Shown: in pieces, positions 1 to 6,601 of the stretch
How the letters are laid out: the number at the start of each line of letters is the position of its first letter
How positions within the stretch are numbered: position 1 is the first letter of the stretch
Source: Clostridia bacterium
GTDB lineage: Bacteria; Bacillota; Clostridia; UBA1381
Direction of reading: 5' to 3'
Assembly: GCA_017621875.1 (NCBI GenBank)
Contig: JAGASE010000001.1
Span: forward strand, 1-64,000
DNA length: 64,000 nt
Notes under the pieces: model-generated
The model's input: the letters and a program-made list of their open reading frames with translations, nothing else
What the model was told of the DNA's origin: nothing
Databases searched by the model: none
Translations under genes and position numbers: made by a program

Positions 1-172
1 TAATATGCATAGCCCTTGCACCTGTAGACCAATCACACTTTTGTGCAAACCATCACAGATGTGGGGGCGTAGTAACTATAGCACCCAATCCGACAAGGGA
101 ACAGCATTTTACCACGGCAAAAAGCATAAACGAAGCACGGTGCGCTGCACAGGGACGGGGAATCCTAAACGG
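1..172. other. intergenic, nothing recognised
   Basis: No open reading frame with a ribosome binding site, no RNA gene and no clear promoter were seen here. The segment is probably the 3' flank of a gene lying to the left of the window. Confidence 0.4.
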
Positions 173-284
173 GGGTAATCCCGCTTGTGTTTGCAAACTT
201 CAAGGATTACCCTCTTTAGTCGTTTTAGGGGTTCGGGGGACTCGAAACCCCCGAAACTTTTGGTTCTTTTGGTTACAAAAGAAC
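173..284. repeat. cluster of three perfect hairpins
   Basis: Three perfect inverted repeats follow one another: GGGTAATCC (173-181) with GGATTACCC (204-212); TTCGGGGG (232-239) with CCCCCGAA (248-255); and GTTCTTTTG (263-271) with CAAAAGAAC (276-284). The first is followed by a T-rich stretch and may terminate a gene upstream of the window. The order of GGGTTCGGG, ACTTTT and the CTTTTG/CAAAAG palindrome is the same as in the reverse complement of 3677-3730, so this looks like a diverged copy of a dispersed intergenic repeat. Confidence 0.6.
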
Positions 285-301
285 ATAACAAACAATCAAC
301 C

Positions 302-330
302 TTTACAAACCCAAAAACATATGCTATAAT
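302..330 (+). promoter_or_regulatory. sigma-A type promoter of the toxin gene
   Basis: TTTACA (302-307) and TATAAT (325-330) are separated by exactly 17 bases, 78 bases ahead of the small holin-like ORF. The transcript would start near 337 with a leader of about 70 nt. That leader holds GGTAAGACC and GGTTATGCC, which can pair with one mismatch. The same two elements recur in the antisense RNAs. Confidence 0.7.
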
Positions 331-407
331 AGTGAACGGGTAAGACCAAAAACAAGCGTAAAAGCTGGGCGGTTATGCCATCATCTCTTGTAAAGGAGGT
401 GATAGCT

Positions 408-506
408 ATGGATAATGAATACATAATATCATTTATGATAATTCTGTTACTTTTAGTACTTTCCATGAAAAAAATAACACGCCCCGTCAAAGTCGTGTTA
501 TTTTAA
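408..506 (+). CDS. small holin-like toxin peptide, type I TA candidate
   Basis: A 32-residue peptide with a strong ribosome binding site (AAAGGAGGTGAT) seven bases before ATG. It has a short acidic N-terminus (MDNEY), one hydrophobic segment (residues 6-19) and a basic tail (KKITRPVK), the plan of TxpA/BsrG/Fst and 'putative holin-like toxin' peptides, which insert in the cytoplasmic membrane. Its last 14 codons overlap a hairpin (473-502) and a convergent antisense transcript from a consensus promoter at 559-587. Assignment as a type I toxin rests on size, topology and this antisense layout. No homology search was possible. Confidence 0.65.
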   Translation: MDNEYIISFMIILLLLVLSMKKITRPVKVVLF

Positions 507-553
507 AAAATAATCCAATTTTGGCATAACCGTTTGGGGTCTTGCCTTTTCTA
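465..553 (-). ncRNA. antisense antitoxin RNA, copy 1
   Basis: A transcript from the minus-strand promoter at 559-587 would start near 552. It would form a 5' hairpin from GGCAAGACC and GGTTATGCC (eight of nine positions pair) and end at the AATAACACG/CGTGTTATT hairpin (473-502), followed on this strand by a run of T. The roughly 88-nt RNA is complementary to the 3' end of the toxin coding region and to its terminator, as with RatA/SR4-type antitoxins. This is inferred from promoter and terminator sequence only. Confidence 0.65.
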
Positions 554-558
554 TTGCT

Positions 559-587
559 ATTATACAGCAGTGCGAGCAATTTGTCAA
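559..587 (-). promoter_or_regulatory. consensus promoter of antisense RNA copy 1
   Basis: On the minus strand TTGACA (587-582) and TATAAT (564-559) match the sigma-A consensus at all twelve positions with a 17-base spacer. This is much stronger than the toxin promoter, as expected when an unstable antitoxin RNA must exceed a stable toxin mRNA. Confidence 0.85.
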
Positions 588-607
588 TAGTGTTATTAGC
601 ATTAACC

Positions 608-703
608 ATAAAAAAATAACGCCAGCCCTTGCAAAGCATTAGCGTTATTTTTCTAAATAATCTTAATGTCTTGGCATAACCGTTTGAGGTCTTGCCTTTT
701 CTA
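608..703 (-). ncRNA. solitary second antisense RNA, no intact toxin
   Basis: A second RNA gene of the same design reads leftward from the promoter at 709-737 to the hairpin AATAACGC (615-622)/GCGTTATT (642-649) with a following T run. Its 5' hairpin sequence is nearly identical to that of copy 1. No toxin reading frame is left on the opposite strand between 507 and 615. Only the bases around the terminator resemble the toxin's 3' end, so the partner seems to have been lost, or the RNA acts on another locus. Confidence 0.6.
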
Positions 704-708
704 TTACT

Positions 709-737
709 ATTATACAGCAGCACGGGCAATTTGTCAA
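709..737 (-). promoter_or_regulatory. consensus promoter of antisense RNA copy 2
   Basis: TTGACA (737-732) and TATAAT (714-709) on the minus strand, with a 17-base spacer, all twelve positions at consensus. It lies exactly 150 bp from the equivalent promoter of copy 1. Confidence 0.85.
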
Positions 738-786
738 CACCAATTTTCACTTTCCCAAACCGCCGCAAATCAGCCGCCCAAGCACT

Positions 787-813
787 GTAGGGGACGGCGT
801 TTACGACGTCCCG
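787..813. repeat. GTAGGGGACGGCG palindromic repeat, copy 1
   Basis: The core GGGACG-G-CGT-TT-ACG-A-CGTCCC is an imperfect palindrome of 22 bases. Near-identical copies lie at 3567-3593 and 3634-3660. It resembles REP-type dispersed intergenic repeats. No transposase is associated with it here. Confidence 0.8.
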
Positions 814-988
814 AAGTACGTAACAACCACCCAACCACCCCAACCTTTCCAAATCCATTCCACCCCCAAAATCCCCACCGCCTCCGCAATGTCAAAAAGT
901 CCCCTTCCACACCTTGTATAAATTGCACAAAAAACCCAAACCGAATAACTTGAAAATGCTGAAATAATAAAAAAAAAAGGAAAAATCA
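814..988. other. intergenic, nothing recognised
   Basis: A C- and A-rich stretch between the repeat copy and the promoter of the secreted-protein operon. No supported coding region or RNA was seen. Confidence 0.4.
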
Positions 989-1017
989 TTGCAAAAAAAT
1001 CATGGACATACTATACT
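989..1017 (+). promoter_or_regulatory. probable promoter of the secreted-protein operon
   Basis: TTGCAA (989-994) and TATACT (1012-1017) with a 17-base spacer. This leaves an unusually long untranslated leader of about 160 nt before the ATG at 1187. No known riboswitch was recognised in the leader. Confidence 0.55.
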
Positions 1018-1186
1018 ACTATTGTATGAAAATATCGAAATTGAAGAAAAGGAAGTAATGTAGGGATACACGTACGTAGGGAACGGAGTGTATAGATACA
1101 CGGGCAGTATGGGTGCCGAGGGGTAGAACATTTCCGCTGCAATTTGGTTTCATACAGGGGAATATTCTTAGAAGGAGGAATTTTAT

Positions 1187-1915
1187 ATGAAAAACTTTAA
1201 AAAGGTTCTGGCGGTAATGACAGCTGCGGCATCACTGGTGATGTCTACATCTGCTTTGGCAGCAGATAATGAGGTTGCATTTAACGCATCAACCGACACG
1301 TACAGCACAGGGCTGACAGGCTCATACGCAGAGGGTAAGTTCACTGTAAGTGGTACACCGACAGTATCTGCAGGAACGGAAATGACCTTACTCATCTTAA
1401 AAGAGGGCACAGACGAGGCAAACGTTACTAACGACGATATCCTGTACATAGACCAGGTAACAGAGGGCACAGATGGTGCTTTCACAGGCATGGGTCTTAA
1501 GACAGACATCGCTCTTGCAGTAACAGAAGCTGATGGTCACATCGTAAAGCTTGGCTACACAGATTCAACAGGTACATTCAGAATTGCTGAAGGTAACATT
1601 ATTGTTACAGCTGTAGCTGAAGAAGATACAGGTATAACTGTTCTTTGGGGCGATATTGACGTATCAGGTAAAGTTGACGTAACAGACGCATCAGTTATCG
1701 TTGATAAACTTCTTGGTGGTACAAGTAAATACGGTGACTATACCATTGGTGAAGAATTTGTAACAGGCTACGTTTGGGGCGATGTTGACGTATCAGGTAA
1801 AGTTGACGTAACAGACGCATCAGTTATCGTTGATAAACTTCTTGGTGGTACAAGTAAATACGGTGACTTTACTATTGGTGAAAATGCGACAGTTAAAGCA
1901 AAGACAGCTGAGTGA
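1187..1915 (+). CDS. secreted protein with two dockerin-like repeats
   Basis: A 242-residue exported protein. A signal peptide (residues 1-26, ending SALAA) is followed by an all-beta-looking region of about 125 residues with no recognised family. Two C-terminal repeats, at about residues 154-189 and 197-232, follow. Each carries DxDxSGKVDVTD followed by a short helix (ASVIVDKLLGG), the calcium-binding half-repeat of type I dockerins. Dockerins bind cohesins on scaffoldins, so the protein may be part of a cell-surface complex, but no cohesin was recognised in this window. The two repeats are almost identical at DNA level, which is unusual for dockerins and suggests recent duplication. The start is set by AGGAGG nine bases upstream. 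The protein is the first gene of an operon with 1941 and 3148. Confidence 0.75.
   Translation: MKNFKKVLAVMTAAASLVMSTSALAADNEVAFNASTDTYSTGLTGSYAEGKFTVSGTPTVSAGTEMTLLILKEGTDEANVTNDDILYIDQVTEGTDGAFTGMGLKTDIALAVTEADGHIVKLGYTDSTGTFRIAEGNIIVTAVAEEDTGITVLWGDIDVSGKVDVTDASVIVDKLLGGTSKYGDYTIGEEFVTGYVWGDVDVSGKVDVTDASVIVDKLLGGTSKYGDFTIGENATVKAKTAE
1646..1882 (+). repeat. near-identical 108-bp coding repeats
   Basis: Positions 1646-1753 and 1775-1882 match over 36 codons with only a handful of base differences. They are separated by a 21-bp linker and encode the two dockerin-like half-repeats. Confidence 0.9.
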
Positions 1916-1940
1916 TATTAAATTTTAGGAGGATAAGAAA

Positions 1941-3122
1941 ATGAAGAAGATTATTTCTTTAGTAGCTGCTCTTTCATTGGCGGCTACAACATTTGTTTCA
2001 TTTGCTACAGTTGCTTCTGCTGCTGCAACATATGAAGTTAAAGCTACTGTAATGACAAATGATGAATATAAGGCAGTTACGAGTAATGATATTCCTGAAG
2101 GTGCTGCAGCATATGCAATTACACTTGATGTAAGCAACATTGAAGGTAGTGCATTCGCCTCAGTAGCGAAAGGATTGTTTAATGACACTTCTATGGGAGC
2201 AAAAAGTGCTATCTCTAATGCTCAATTAGAGCTTAAGAATATGACAATGATTCATAGTGTTACAACATCAAGTATCTTTGGTACAAGTACGACCTATACA
2301 ACAGGTGTTCTGTCAGATAATGTTATAGGAAAGCCAGGTTACGATACAACTACTGGTTCATTGAATCATATTGCTGCTCCTTCGACCGACTACACGACAC
2401 TGTATCCGACTGCTGAGATAGCATATACATCAGCACAGACAGCTGTGGACAATCTTTTCAGTTATTATGTTGTTGTAACTGATAAAAACGCTTTTTCTAT
2501 TTCATATGAGGGCGTTGTTAACTATAAGTCATTCTTGAATGGTGCTGCAAATGGAGATACCGTTGGTGAGCCTTTCAGCGGCACACTTTCATTCGCAGGT
2601 GTAGAAGAGGAAGATCCTGAAGTTCCTGCTACAGCAATCGCAATCAACGGCGATGACGTTGTAGTAGCTAATGTTGGTGCTACAGGCACATTAACAGCTA
2701 CTGTTACTCCTGACACAACAACAGATACAATCGCTTGGGAATCATCAAATGACGCTTGCGTAACAATCGATGCTGCAACAGGTGCTTGGTCAGCTGTTAA
2801 GCCGGGTAAGGCTACAATCACAGTTACTGCTGGTTCTGTATCAGATACAGTTGTAATCAAGGTTAAGCCTTCAACACTTGTTGGTTCTAAGTTTGAATAC
2901 ATGAATGGTATCGTTTGGGCTGGTAACAGCATCACAGGTGCTGCATTCGGTAAGAACTTCAAGGCTACATTCACTGACGGAGTAAATACTGTAACACAGT
3001 CAATTTCAGGTGCTGCTCTTGAAACAGAAGGTACAATGACATTTGACGCAGTTCTCAAGGTTTACAATGATGTAGCTGATGCAGGTATCACAATGAGTCT
3101 TAGCTGTGACGCTGCTGAATAA
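1941..3122 (+). CDS. secreted protein with a bacterial Ig-like (Big2) domain
   Basis: A 393-residue protein with a clear signal peptide (residues 1-28, ending ASAA). Residues 30-225 form a Thr/Ser-rich, beta-type region I cannot assign. Residues 231-308 form a Big2 domain: the ATAIAINGDDVV opening, TLTATVTPDTT, IAWESSNDACVTID and PGKATITVTAGS are the usual landmarks. Big2 domains occur in surface adhesins and extracellular enzymes. The C-terminal 80 residues are unassigned. The strongly biased codon use (GCT, ACA, GTT, CTT), shared with the gene upstream, suggests high expression. GGAGG precedes the ATG and the gap to the upstream gene is 25 bp. Confidence 0.7.
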   Translation: MKKIISLVAALSLAATTFVSFATVASAAATYEVKATVMTNDEYKAVTSNDIPEGAAAYAITLDVSNIEGSAFASVAKGLFNDTSMGAKSAISNAQLELKNMTMIHSVTTSSIFGTSTTYTTGVLSDNVIGKPGYDTTTGSLNHIAAPSTDYTTLYPTAEIAYTSAQTAVDNLFSYYVVVTDKNAFSISYEGVVNYKSFLNGAANGDTVGEPFSGTLSFAGVEEEDPEVPATAIAINGDDVVVANVGATGTLTATVTPDTTTDTIAWESSNDACVTIDAATGAWSAVKPGKATITVTAGSVSDTVVIKVKPSTLVGSKFEYMNGIVWAGNSITGAAFGKNFKATFTDGVNTVTQSISGAALETEGTMTFDAVLKVYNDVADAGITMSLSCDAAE

Positions 3123-3147
3123 TATAGTTTGAAAAGGAGAATTCGAC

Positions 3148-3330
3148 ATGAAAAATTATGTTAAGCCATCAATCGAATTAAACAGATTTGATGTTGAAGA
3201 TATCATTACTACAAGTGGCGATCTGGGTATGCTCGGTGCTGAAATGACTGAAACTGCTCAGGGTATCTATGACCAGCACATAGATGCTGGTTACTCAGCT
3301 AATGCTAACGTTGCTGAATTCCAGTGGTAA
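3148..3330 (+). CDS. 60-residue peptide, function unknown
   Basis: Translation signals are strong (AAAAGGAGAATTCGAC before ATG), and the gene ends the operon that begins at 1187. There is no signal peptide and no membrane segment. The N-terminal half (KNYVKPSIELNRFDVEDIIT followed by TSG) is regular and charged. The C-terminal half is rich in Gly, Ala, Glu, Tyr and Asn and ends in FQW. From memory, similar short 'MKKYxKPxxExxxFxxEDVIxTSG' proteins are common in gut Clostridia without known function. A leader-like N-terminus with a variable tail would fit a ribosomally made modified peptide, but no modifying enzyme lies nearby. Confidence 0.6.
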   Translation: MKNYVKPSIELNRFDVEDIITTSGDLGMLGAEMTETAQGIYDQHIDAGYSANANVAEFQW

Positions 3331-3358
3331 TCAGATATCAGATTTAATTCTGTATAAT

Positions 3359-3460
3359 TGATTAATTTTAAATTTGATTAACTTTAGGCTTAGTTAGTTT
3401 TAAGCTTGATTAGCTTTAAGTTTAGTTAGTTTCAAGATTGATTAGCTTTAAGTTTAATTA
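3359..3460. repeat. AT-rich tandem repeat, about 16-bp period
   Basis: About six degenerate units alternate between forms like GATTAGCTTTAAGTTT and AGTTAGTTTTAAGCTT. The period is close to 16 bp. The array lies between the stop codon of the 60-residue peptide and the operon terminator, so it would be transcribed as 3' untranslated RNA. Confidence 0.75.
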
Positions 3461-3480
3461 AATAAATAACAACCTAAACG

Positions 3481-3512
3481 AAAAACCACTCGCACTTCGC
3501 GGGTGGTTTTTT
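3481..3512 (+). terminator. intrinsic terminator of the secreted-protein operon
   Basis: CCACTCGC and GCGGGTGG form an 8-bp stem (one G-T pair) around ACTTC, extended by flanking A/T pairs and followed by TTTTTT. It lies 150 bp after the stop of the 60-residue peptide. Confidence 0.85.
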
Positions 3513-3566
3513 GCACACTTTCAATTCATTGCAAACGTCTTGCGTGTTTCACCTCAATGTAAAATC

Positions 3567-3593
3567 GTAGGGGACGGCGTTCACGACGTCCCG
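3567..3593. repeat. GTAGGGGACGGCG palindromic repeat, copy 2
   Basis: Identical to the copy at 787-813 except for TCA in place of TTA in the loop region. Confidence 0.8.
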
Positions 3594-3633
3594 CTTTAAT
3601 GTGCGTTTTTTCTGCACATTTTCAACGTAAATC

Positions 3634-3660
3634 GTAGGGGACGGCGTTTACGACGTCCCG
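3634..3660. repeat. GTAGGGGACGGCG palindromic repeat, copy 3
   Basis: Identical to the copy at 787-813 and in direct orientation to copy 2, about 67 bp away. Confidence 0.8.
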
Positions 3661-4040
3661 CTTTTGGCGGATATCTGTACTTTTGACCGACCAAAAGTAC
3701 GAAAAGTCGTCGGGACACCCGAACCCGTGGTGTTGTGGCTTCGGACAAGTCGCAAGTTTCGTCGGCTTTTAAAAAGCCGCAAAACTTCGACAACTCGCCT
3801 TGAATGTGTAGGCGAAGTTATGGTTGGTGTGGAATTTTTTTCAAATAGCACGCTATATAAAAGGAAAGCGAAAAAAGCTATGCCGCCTCTTTTTAATGTA
3901 TCGAAAAAAATTCATTGGTGCAATAAGATACAAATTTTAAAATATAGTATATATAAAATATGTAAATATCGTTTTGTGTACTAAATTCGCTCTTTCCTAA
4001 ATATAATGTACTAAACCTGTACTATGTATAAGGAAAAAGG
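3661..4040. repeat. degenerate intergenic repeat, then AT-rich spacer
   Basis: GTACTTTTG (3677-3685) and CAAAAGTAC (3692-3700) form a perfect hairpin. It is followed by AAAAGTCGTCGGGACACCCGAACC, the reverse-orientation counterpart of the element at 220-284. The rest (3840-4040) is AT-rich and should hold the spoIVA promoter. A convincing sigma-E or sigma-A box was not found. A 106-codon frame across the repeat (3664-3984) has no ribosome binding site and is not called. Confidence 0.5.
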
Positions 4041-4051
4041 AGGAGCGACAA

Positions 4052-5530
4052 GTGACAGAATACAGTATATATCAGGATATAAAGGAGCGTTCGGGCGGTG
4101 ACGTATACATAGGCGTTGTAGGTCCTGTACGCACGGGAAAATCCACCTTTATCAAAAAATTTATGGATTTACTCGTTATTCCCAACATGGAAAACGCCTA
4201 TCAGGCAGAGAGAACAAGAGACGAGCTGCCGCAGTCGGCACAGGGCAGAACAATAATGACAACAGAGCCGAAATTCATTCCCAACGAGGCGGTGGAAATC
4301 AACCTCGGTGACAACGCACGCATGCGTGTACGCATGATTGACTGTGTCGGTTATGTTGTAGACGGCTCAATGGGCTACATCGAGGAGGACGCACCCAGAA
4401 TGGTGTCAACTCCATGGTCACAAGAGCCAATTCCGTTTTACGAGGCGGCAGAGGTCGGAACAAAAAAGGTAATCTGCGACCACTCCACAATCGGACTTGT
4501 AGTAACCACCGACGGCTCTATTACCGAAATTGAACGCGACAGCTATGTTCAGGCGGAAAATCGCGTCATTTCTGAGCTGAAACAGATAAACAAACCGTTT
4601 GTGGTGGTTTTAAATTCGGCAAATCCACATTCAATCGAATGTCAAAACCTCAAAAAGGAGCTTGAAGAACGGCATGGCGTGCCTGTTGTTGCGGTAAATT
4701 GCAGAGAGCTTGACGAGGGCGACATCAATCGTATCATTGAAACGGTACTGTTTGAATTTCCTCTTCAAGAGGTCAGAATTAAAATGCCCGGCTGGGTTAT
4801 GCAGCTCGGAAGTGAGCATTGGCTTTCGGAAAAAATTAATGCCGCGGTGCGTGAGGAGGTACAGCCTCTCGAAAAAATCCGCAGTATCCGTGAGCTTTGC
4901 GAGCACTTATCCGCTTACGATTTTATTCGTTCGTCGGATATTGAGGGCATCGATTTAGGTCAGGGCAACGCCGTTTTGGAGCTGTCCACACCCGAAAATC
5001 TGTTCTATCAGGTGCTTGGTGAGGAATCCGGCTTTGAAATCGCAAACGAGGAGGCATTAATCAGACTGATACGAGAGCTTGCGAAAACAAAAACCGAGTA
5101 CGATAAAATTTCATATGCACTGCATCAGGTGCGTGAGTGCGGCTACGGCGTGGTTTCGCCGACAACAGACGAGCTGACCCTTGAGGAACCGAAAATAGTC
5201 AAGCAGGGCGGCAGATACGGCGTTAAGCTGAAAGCGTCCGCACCGAGTATACATATGATTAGGGCTAATATACAGGCGGAGGTAAGCCCGATTGTCGGAA
5301 CGGAAAAGCAATCGGAGGAGCTGGTGCATTATCTGCTTGATGAATTCCAAACCAACCCTGCAAAAATTTGGGAGTCAAACATTTTCGGCAAATCACTATA
5401 TGAGTTGGTGAATGAGGGCGTAAACAACAAGCTGTCGAAAATGCCGGACGAGGCTCGCCGCAAACTGGCTGCGACCTTGGAGCGAATTATTAACGAGGGC
5501 AGCGGAGGTCTGATTTGCATAATTTTATAA
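4052..5530 (+). CDS. spoIVA: stage IV sporulation protein A
   Basis: A 492-residue protein, the usual SpoIVA length. SpoIVA is the ATPase that polymerises on the outer forespore membrane and forms the base of the spore coat. The Walker A motif GPVRTGKST is at residues 24-32, and a TRAFAC-type GTPase-like core follows. The protein ends in GGLICIIL, the conserved C-terminus linked to SpoVM and membrane contact. The GTG start is set by AAAGGAGGAG seven bases upstream. The gene overlaps the following lipoprotein gene. It shows that the organism is, or descends from, a spore former. Confidence 0.97.
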   Translation: MTEYSIYQDIKERSGGDVYIGVVGPVRTGKSTFIKKFMDLLVIPNMENAYQAERTRDELPQSAQGRTIMTTEPKFIPNEAVEINLGDNARMRVRMIDCVGYVVDGSMGYIEEDAPRMVSTPWSQEPIPFYEAAEVGTKKVICDHSTIGLVVTTDGSITEIERDSYVQAENRVISELKQINKPFVVVLNSANPHSIECQNLKKELEERHGVPVVAVNCRELDEGDINRIIETVLFEFPLQEVRIKMPGWVMQLGSEHWLSEKINAAVREEVQPLEKIRSIRELCEHLSAYDFIRSSDIEGIDLGQGNAVLELSTPENLFYQVLGEESGFEIANEEALIRLIRELAKTKTEYDKISYALHQVRECGYGVVSPTTDELTLEEPKIVKQGGRYGVKLKASAPSIHMIRANIQAEVSPIVGTEKQSEELVHYLLDEFQTNPAKIWESNIFGKSLYELVNEGVNNKLSKMPDEARRKLAATLERIINEGSGGLICIIL

Positions 5531-6195
5531 AAGCTATAGCTCCTGCACTGCTGATTGCCGTTCTGCTTGCGTCCTGCGGAAACGGCGTGCAGCTCCACAG
5601 CGTGGATAAATCATATTCTACCGACACTATTTTTGCAGATGCAAAAATCCCGCAGCTTTCGGGGCTTTCCAGCGAAAGTCTGCAGGATTCTGTAAACGAG
5701 GAATACGAAAAAACCATTACCGAGCTTTTGAATAATTTTTCCAAGGAAGCAAAAAATACCGGCGACCAATCCACTTTTACCGTTACAACCACACAGCATC
5801 TTAATGCAAACGGATTTTTCTCGGTGGTAACTCAGGTGGATTCCTGCACGCACAGTGCTCATAAAAACAGCTTCCGCATTACAAAAAATATCGACACTGC
5901 TGCCTGCGTTGAGGTGCGGCTTTCCGATTTGTTTTCAGATGACAGCTATATCGACATGATAAACAGTCGCCTGGAGGAGGAAATTAAGCAAAATCCCGAC
6001 AAATACTCCGATTTGTGGGAAAAGCCGAAGCTTTCGGAAAATCAGAAATTCTATATAAACGAGAAAAATCTCGTGCTTTTCTACCCTCCGTACGAGCTTT
6101 CGTATTATGAACGCGGTTTTGTGGAAATACCGCTGTCCCTGGCGGATATGAGCGGATATTTAAAGAGTGACTATCAAAGGCTTGCAGGAAATTAA
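5515..6195 (+). CDS. DUF3298/RsiV-like lipoprotein
   Basis: 226 residues from a TTG start with GGAGGT five bases upstream, lying inside the end of spoIVA (16-bp overlap), so translation is probably coupled. A signal peptide with lipobox LLASC puts the lipidated cysteine at residue 21. Residues 30-130 match the N-terminal part, and residues 135-222 (FSDDSYIDMINSRLEEEIK, FYINEKNLVLFYPPYELSYY) the C-terminal DUF3298 domain, of RsiV/PdaC-type proteins. No sigma factor or deacetylase is fused or adjacent, so this is a stand-alone surface protein of unknown role. The link to spoIVA suggests a sporulation-time or envelope function. Confidence 0.75.
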   Translation: MHNFIKAIAPALLIAVLLASCGNGVQLHSVDKSYSTDTIFADAKIPQLSGLSSESLQDSVNEEYEKTITELLNNFSKEAKNTGDQSTFTVTTTQHLNANGFFSVVTQVDSCTHSAHKNSFRITKNIDTAACVEVRLSDLFSDDSYIDMINSRLEEEIKQNPDKYSDLWEKPKLSENQKFYINEKNLVLFYPPYELSYYERGFVEIPLSLADMSGYLKSDYQRLAGN

Positions 6196-6238
6196 AAAAC
6201 GCTGATGTGTGCTAAAAAGCATATGTCAGCGTTTTCTA
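6196..6238. terminator. bidirectional terminator
   Basis: ACGCTGA and TCAGCGT, with an inner TGTGC/GCATA stem, are flanked by A runs on the left and T runs on the right. It serves the lipoprotein gene and the convergent DUF6472 gene. Confidence 0.85.
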
Positions 6239-6421
6239 ATTCTGTTTGCGTACAACGGCGTATTCGTCGCCGCACCGCCAGTATGGGCAGTTATCAAATG
6301 AGCCTTGCATAAACCGCAGCATTTCGTCCTCGTCAAGCGACATCTCGCAGAAGTAACACTCGTATTCGTCGTCATAGGCATAGTATGCACAGGTTTCGCA
6401 GCTCGTCTTGCTCTTTTTCAA
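6236..6421 (-). CDS. DUF6472 small cysteine-rich protein
   Basis: 61 residues from a TTG start with AAAGGAGGCGG eight bases upstream. The longer frame, which would start at 6601, lacks a ribosome binding site and runs through the promoter region of the divergent gene. Three cysteine pairs (CETC, CYFC, CPYWRC) and the acidic LDEDEMLRF segment match the DUF6472 family of Clostridia. The spacing suggests one or two bound metal ions. Function is unknown. Confidence 0.8.
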   Translation of the reverse strand: MKKSKTSCETCAYYAYDDEYECYFCEMSLDEDEMLRFMQGSFDNCPYWRCGDEYAVVRKQN

Positions 6422-6524
6422 TAAATCCGCCTCCTTTGCATAATCAGTATAGCGGATTTTTGGCAAGCTGTCAACCTCACAGCAGCTTAAAAGTTTCCGT
6501 TTTTTTACATTAATCCCATAACTA

Positions 6525-6553
6525 TTGACCTTTGGCAGAAAATGTGGTACAAT
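6525..6553 (+). promoter_or_regulatory. promoter of the ECF S-component gene
   Basis: TTGACC (6525-6530), 17 bases, TACAAT (6548-6553). The leader is about 40 nt, which leaves no room for a vitamin riboswitch. Confidence 0.7.
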
Positions 6554-6601
6554 GTTAGACAAATATAATGGCTGTTTTATAGCCGAAAGAAGGTAGTACA
6601 A

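Larger units (their letters stand above)
521..737. repeat. direct duplication of the antitoxin unit (521-587 and 671-737)
   Basis: The 67-bp blocks 521-587 and 671-737 are nearly identical and offset by exactly 150 bp. Each holds the 5' hairpin and the consensus promoter of an antisense RNA. The sequence between diverges, apart from the terminator stems, which keep the AATAAC..GTTATT ends but differ in the loops. Confidence 0.85.

Noticed and set aside
225-256. GGTTCGGGGGACTCGAAACCC looks like a tRNA T-arm
   Set aside because: No acceptor stem, D-arm or anticodon arm can be folded around it. It is part of a perfect intergenic hairpin.
3664-3984. 106-codon open frame on the plus strand
   Set aside because: It runs through the palindromic repeat family, has no ribosome binding site, and the translated sequence has repeat-like low complexity.
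3840-4051. sigma-E promoter for spoIVA
   Set aside because: Expected from biology, but no pair of boxes with acceptable spacing could be found convincingly.
6554-6601. vitamin riboswitch ahead of the ECF S component
   Set aside because: Only about 40 nt lie between the promoter and the start codon, too few for a known vitamin aptamer.
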